This document shows, piece by piece, positions 59,046-64,000 of a stretch of 64,000 nucleotides of DNA. The first letter of the stretch is position 1. Every line of letters begins with the position of its first letter. Source of the stretch: Drechslerella dactyloides. Taxonomy: Eukaryota > Ascomycota > Orbiliomycetes > Orbiliales > Orbiliaceae. The DNA lies in assembly GCA_020064725.1 (NCBI GenBank), contig JAGTWJ010000002.1, positions 1,612,001-1,676,000 of the forward strand. Direction: 5' to 3'. The notes beneath the pieces are model-generated. The model searched no databases and was not told the origin of the DNA. It saw nothing but the letters and a program-made list of their open reading frames with translations. The translations under genes were made by a program, and so were the position numbers.

Positions 59046-60228
59046 TGCGGCGTGGGAGAGCGCGGGCGAAGGCGAGTGCGGGCACGAGATCGGGTATGAG
59101 GACGGGCGGGAGGTTGATTTCTGCGGTTGGTGCCGAGATGGCGAACGTCATTTGCCGGCAGATTGGAATAGATTACATAAGCAAACAACGTCTCCCAAGC
59201 ATGCGCACGGGACCGTCAACCCGCGACAACGTCCTCCCGACGACCTTCAGCGAGTTCCACTCTGGCACAATGGCCTGCTTCGGCGACCCACTCTCCATAT
59301 CCAGCCGCTGTTTAGCTTAAGTCTCGAGCTCGTACTCAAGGCGTTCCTTCGCATTCACCGGTGGTCGGTCCGATTGTTAATACTGCAAGCTCCGCCTGAA
59401 CTGAACTATAGCTAGGCAATGCTCTGCTGCTAGTTCTACTTGCTGCTGGATGACAGGTCACAACATCGCTCCCAGCCAAGGTGTTTTTGATAGTCCCTTC
59501 CCCAGTTATGCGCACCCTGCTTACTCCGAGGATACAGGCTAGTAGTATAGGGACTCAAGCGCTAGCGTTCAGGGCCACTTCACATGAGATTGTGCCAGTC
59601 CCCTTCAACGACATATGCTTCCTGTCTTTCAACGCCCGCTCCCCAGTTTGCCTTGGTGTAGCCCTTGCGCCCACCGCTGGCTGCACCAGCAACTTCGAGA
59701 GAGCTAGCTCAGTGTATACTCGCCCTGAAGACAGGGCTCTCCCGCTGTTGCTGGGGAAGACAGGCGATTCTCACATACCTCCGCCTCTGTGGACTTATCG
59801 AAAACATAGGCCCCTCCGATATCCACATTGTTATCCGGCACAAAGCGATGCAAACTATACGACGTCCAAAGATCTCCAAACCCTCCCTCAAACGAACGAA
59901 GCAAACCGCACATCAAGGGTCGTTGAGACGCAACGAGCCGCCGTGTTCGCCATCGGACAATCCCAAACACCACCGCCTTGGATCAAGCTGTTAGCTATCG
60001 AGATCAAGATCACGCTTCCGTCCGTCAGAATATACCAATTCGCTGTCGCAGCGTAGCAGCCACAATCGCAGACATTTCTAACATCGCATAGGTGACGGAT
60101 CCACATATTCCAACGGCAACATCTATTCGTCAATGTATGTGCCAGCACTTCCGAAAGACGTGTCAATGTCGGTGTAATATCCGCTGCGTCCTGTCTAATA
60201 GCATGTCACTTTACAGACTTTAGATAAA
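59046..60228. other. Divergent interval, QCR7/NAD+ carrier
   Basis: 1.2 kb between divergent genes for mitochondrial proteins. A plus-strand frame of 191 codons (59481-60056) and overlapping minus-strand frames (59704-60166) show no recognisable domain. It is probably regulatory sequence and 5' leaders. Confidence 0.4.
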
Positions 60229-61489
60229 ATGGAACGCTCGGCCCACAATCAATTTTCTCTGCAAAGGGAACCAGATGCTCCGGAGCACCATGGCGCGGAT
60301 ATGCCCGGATCGGAGAAATATTGGACTAGCTCTGACGCTCACCCTCGCAAGGAACATCACCCTCCGGTTCTCCCAAAGAGCCCCTCGGGGTCTCATCTCA
60401 CACCGGGATTTGTCCATGCCTTCTCTGGTGCAACCGCTGGATTTGCTTCAGGTGTTGTGACATGCCCCTTAGATGTTATCAAGACCAAGCTGCAGGCTCA
60501 AGGGGGGTTTACACCGGGTCCTCGATCCATCGGTGGTCGAGTTGCCGGAATGCCCAATCTGCACCCAACCCCCGGTATGAACTACAAGGGCTTGGCTGGC
60601 ACTGCAAAGATAATATGGCGAGAAGATGGGATGCTGGGATTCTATAGAGGTCTAGGTCCTATAATTCTGGGTTACCTGCCAACATGGGCTGTCTATTTTA
60701 CCGTCTACGAGAGGGCTAAGGAGTATTTCAAGGCAGGAGGTAGTTCTCTCGCCAAAACATGCAGGGCTTGAGCACTATGGCCACAATGACTAACTTGTTT
60801 CTGGTGCCATAGAGAGGAAAAACCCGTGGATGACTCATATAATATCCGCGATGATTGCCGGAGGCTGTTCGACGATCTGCACGAATCCCATCTGGGTCAT
60901 CAAAACTCGGTTGATGTCCCAAGCTCATCAGAACACCTCCACACATCAGGCACCTTGGCAGTATAAGTCAACGCTAGATGCAGCTAGGACTATGTACCGC
61001 GTCGAAGGAATAAGGGCGTTTTACTCGGGATTGGCACCCGCTTTGTTGGGGCTAAGTCATGTGGCTGTCCAATTTCCTTTATACGAGGAATTCAAAAGGA
61101 TGTTTAGGGAATCAGAAGTCTGGAATAGTAGCAAGGGGGAGTTCTACAATATGACTGGAATACTAGCCTCCAGCATCCTGAGCAAGATTTGTGCTAGCTC
61201 GGCCACATACCCACACGAGGTCATTCGAACTCGGATGCAGACACAACAACGGGTCAATGGGGAAGGCAGCCGTGCAAAAAAGCCCTTTGTACCAAGGTAT
61301 CGAGGGGTGGTACACGCAGTCAAAACAGTGTATCTAGAGGAGGGTTGGAGAGCCTTCTATGCGGGTATGGGGACCAACATGGTCCGGGCAGTCCCAGCGT
61401 CCGCGATGACCCTGCTCACGTATGAGTTCATGGTGAAAGAGATGAGCGTTTTTATCGACACCAGCACTCACCCAATCGCAGAATCTTGA
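60229..61489 (+). CDS. Mitochondrial NAD+ carrier (Ndt1/Yia6-like)
   Basis: Exons 60229-60739 and 60813-61489; 395 aa. SLC25-family inner-membrane carrier; yeast Ndt1/Yia6 imports NAD+ in exchange for nucleotides. A ~65-residue polar N-terminal extension precedes three carrier repeats with signatures PLDVIKTKLQ, PIWVIKTRLM and PHEVIRTRMQ. Subfamily markers are SGATAGFASGVVTCPLD, REDGMLGFYRGLGPIILGYL, PTWAVYFTVYE, NPIWVIKTRLM (Trp in the second signature), GLAPALLGLSHVAVQFPLYE and MRAVPASA-like MVRAVPASAMTLLTYEF. These match the NAD+/pyrimidine-nucleotide/folate clade, with Ndt1 the best fit. The intron (73 bases) joins KAGG-ERKNPW in phase. Substrate assignment is inferred from motifs. Confidence 0.88.
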
Positions 61490-62126
61490 ACCGTAACACC
61501 GCACCAATCCGCTGCCGTTTGAACAGCTCCTGTACATGTGTATAGAACATCGGATGTTCTTTCTCTCCCCCTTTTTTTGTCCTCGTTTTACCTCTGTTCT
61601 TTTTGCTTATTTAGGCCCTCACTCAGTCGGTGACGGACTATATTGATGCATATGGATGTCTTGACATGTCTTCTTAGATTGTTAGCGTGTCGACCTGGCA
61701 TTCAAGCGCCTGGGTTTCGAGTCCAACGTCTTGAAAAGATGTTGGATGATTGTTCGAATGGATACCCTTTTCCTCCAATAGCAGTCCCTTGGATACAAAA
61801 ATGTCTATTTCTATGTACTTTGTAGGTATTCTGTTATCAGCATGGATGGCGCAAATGCGCCCTCGGTATCTGAAGTTAGTATATCCGTTCGCGTCTGATG
61901 TTCGGACGCCAAGGTGTTGTGTGTCCCTCGGTTTCTATTCAGCTTTAACTAAGTGCGTGTACCGACTTACTTACTTACTTACTTCTTACTTAAGACTCGC
62001 ATTAACTTTCTTAGCATCTCCAAGAATTCTACAATCGTTCGTATTGCTCTTTCAATACTCACCACCGCGTATCTGACCTGCGGCACTAGCCATATAACAA
62101 ACCTCTCTCGCACGCCGCGTTTCAAC
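61490..62126. other. Intergenic spacer
   Basis: This lies between two plus-strand genes. T-rich 3' flank follows the carrier gene (61560-61610). A CTTA repeat is at 61964-61984, and a tRNA-like B-box sequence near 61710 was examined and rejected. Confidence 0.5.
61964..61984. repeat. CTTA tetranucleotide repeat
   Basis: Five tandem ACTT units, followed by a sixth imperfect unit, about 145 bases upstream of the G-patch gene ATG. Confidence 0.8.
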
Positions 62127-64000
62127 ATGGCTTCGAATGCCGGGAGAGGTATGGCGTCCCTCTACGCGGATCTCCTAGAGCCGAAGCCGCCCAACCTCAG
62201 GGCGCGCGAAGCGCCATCAGCGATATCCAAGTCCCCCGTCGTCTTCGCAGCCCACGACACCCAGGCGTCCACCCAGGATGTACCAAACAGCAGCAGCGAT
62301 CAGCCGGCTTCTGTGAAGAAGCCAGTATCTTCAGCTGGTATTCCAAAACAACCGTTCACCTGATTTCCTCCTGCAGACAGTTCTCTTTTACAGGTCCTAT
62401 GCTCACGATGATGACCGATGAGCTGGAGACGTGTGGATGTTGAACTTGCTTCCTTGGTCCGTTTTAATCTTCTGAAACAAACACTGGCTAAACTTTTTGC
62501 CTCTGTCCCCTCCTCCCCGAGGACTTCCAAGCTACAGCTTTACGATTCCAGCCTATACCCCGCCGCCAGTTACCAGTCCAGCAGAAAAACATCAAGAGAG
62601 CAGGGATCAGTTCCGTTTCAAAGCTGCCCAGAGTGGATGCAGCGACGGAGCCTCATGATTCAGCATCGACATTGTCCATTCGGGCACCTCCAGCTACTCG
62701 CGCTCCATTGGTCAAGAGTACGCTCGAAGATTGGGCAACAAACGATGACGGAGATGACGTGAATGGCTTCTACGCCAACAGCTCACGACAACGCGGCGGT
62801 AGGAAGCGGAGGAGGAAAAACAAAGAGAAAGAGTTCGAACGATCCACCCAGAGTTGGGACGACATATACGATCCCACTAGGCCTAATCTTTACGAAGAAT
62901 ACAAGGAAAGCGAAGAAAGAGACAACGAAATCCGTGAATGGCGTGATAGACTCTACGGTCGACGTCGCGCGTTTAGCTCGGAAGAGTCCGACGATGAAGG
63001 CGATCAAATCTCGCGAAACAGTAAGTTGTTTCCTCCGCGGATATACGTATTAATATTCGAGCTACTCACCAGACAAACTTCTATCAGGATTCCCTCCTCC
63101 TACGAATATGGAATTTGCGCCACCGCCGGGTTTAGACTATTCCGCTTCTCAAGAAACACCCTCAGACCCCGCTCCGATGCTAGATGCAGCCACTGGCGAT
63201 GAAATCTGGATGATGAGAGCAAAGATGACCCAACAGAGTACACAATCATCTGGTGTTTTGTCGTTCGCCCAGAAAGACCGGAGCCAAGGCTTGTCGCTTC
63301 TGGGCAACCCCTCAGAATCATCACCCCTTCTCCAAAACGATTCGACTGCTCTTATAGATCACGATTTCTCGAAATACCAAGGCCCAAACACTACCATCTC
63401 AAGGGCTCCGGTAATATATAATCTACCACCTGCCCCTCCAGAAATAATATCCGGAAGCCAGCCGATTGAGGCCGAGACAAGTGATGATGAGAGCCCTTTT
63501 GAGACCGCGGCAGAAACCGGTGCAGGAAGATCAATTCGCCCCGGTCAAAAAGGGTTTGCAGAGCGGCTCATGTCAAAGTATGGTTGGACCAAAGGAACCG
63601 GCCTCGGTGCGAACTCAACTGGCATGGTGCATGCGCTTCAGGTTAAGGCTGCAAAGGGCAAAGATAGCAAAGGGGTTGGCAAAATCATGGACAAGAATAA
63701 ACGGCGGAACAGCCAGGAAGAAAGCAAATTCGGCAAAATGAGCGAAGTGATCGTTTTGCACAGGATGGTAGACGGACTGGAAGCTGAAGATCCCGCAGTT
63801 CTTATGCAGGAGATAGGAGATGAATGCTCCGAGAAGGTACGGAACTCCATCGATGGAACATTGGCCCTGAACTTAGTTGGGAAAGCTCTGAAGGCTAACG
63901 GGCGTTGCTGCAGTATGGTCGTATCGAGAGGGTTCATATTGTTCACAAGAAATCCGAGGATATGCCATCAAAAGTGTTCGTCCAATTCACGAGCCAGTTA
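62127..64000 (+). CDS. SPF45-like G-patch splicing factor, 3' end outside
   Basis: Exons 62127-62337, 62532-63020, 63088-63836 and 63914 onward; the gene runs off the window. The start MASLYADLL-type MASNAGRGMASLYADLLEPK and ALRFQPIPRR match SPF45/RBM17 N-termini. A basic, acidic-rich middle follows (RGGRKRRRKNKEKEFE, then WDDIYDPTRPNLYEEYK). The G-patch is GFAERLMSKYGWTKGTGLGA followed by NSTGMVHALQVK. Next come VIVLHRMVDGLEAEDPAVLM and, in exon 4, YGRIERVHIVHK and VFVQFTSQL, the start of the C-terminal UHM/RRM. SPF45 acts in the second splicing step and 3' splice-site choice. Intron 1 (194 bases) ends in CCAAG and is the least certain junction; a further small exon inside it cannot be excluded. 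Confidence 0.85.

Noticed and set aside
59481..60056. 191-codon plus-strand frame upstream of the NAD+ carrier
   Set aside because: No recognisable domain, and the overlapping minus-strand frames look no worse; treated as non-coding.
61675..61725. tRNA-like sequence with a GGGTTTCGAGTCC B-box and GTTAGCGTGTCG A-box-like words
   Set aside because: The anticodon stem and acceptor stem do not pair, and the T-arm lacks its complementary strand. At best it is a degraded tRNA fragment.

Overview
This window is nuclear DNA from a filamentous ascomycete (Pezizomycotina). The evidence is genes split by many short GT-AG introns (mostly 55-110 bases), internal CTRAY-type branch points, compact spacing, and a typical fungal gene set: an Ecm33-type GPI protein, a MetR/Cys-3 bZIP factor, an Anp1/Mnn9/Van1 mannosyltransferase, an MHYT membrane protein and an Aco2-type aconitase. 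I cannot name the species. No bacterial operon, phage, CRISPR array, rRNA gene or intact tRNA is visible. I rebuilt 21 protein genes exon by exon, checking reading phase at each junction. Two are cut by the window ends.

Layout. 1-0.6 kb: 3' end of an EFM6-like methyltransferase (+). 2.4-4.1 kb: unknown disordered protein (-). 4.1-9.3 kb: long stretch without a confident gene. 9.3-15.4 kb: DNA 3'-phosphatase/5'-kinase (+), mitochondrial PP2C Ptc5-like (+), P-loop kinase-like protein (-). 16.1-21.9 kb: Golgi mannosyltransferase subunit (-), annexin (+), KGD4 (-). 23.8-26.3 kb: MHYT protein (-). 29.4-34.5 kb: ACOT9-like acyl-CoA thioesterase with 13 exons (-), MetR-type bZIP (+). 35.3-42.4 kb: ACO2 (-), CRD1 cardiolipin synthase (+), FAHD1/Fmp41-like hydrolase (+), IPK1 (-). 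42.4-47.4 kb: gene-poor. 47.4-53.6 kb: Ecm33-like protein (+), bHLH factor (+). 53.6-57.8 kb: gene-poor. 57.8-64 kb: small conserved membrane protein (+), QCR7 (-), NAD+ carrier (+), SPF45-like G-patch splicing factor (+, 3' end outside).

The genes are independent transcription units and do not form a secondary-metabolite or catabolic cluster. Eight of the 21 encode likely mitochondrial proteins: Ptc5-like, Kgd4, ACOT9-like, Aco2, Crd1, Fmp41-like, Qcr7 and the NAD+ carrier. ACO2 and CRD1 share a 428-base divergent promoter.

The most unusual feature is gene structure. The thioesterase gene needs exons of 15 and 9 bases to keep conserved sequence in frame. The P-loop gene builds its Walker A motif across an 11-base exon. 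The FAHD1-like gene needs a GC-AG intron. About nine of roughly 60 inferred introns end in AAG. All splice models are inferred from phase and family similarity and need transcript support.
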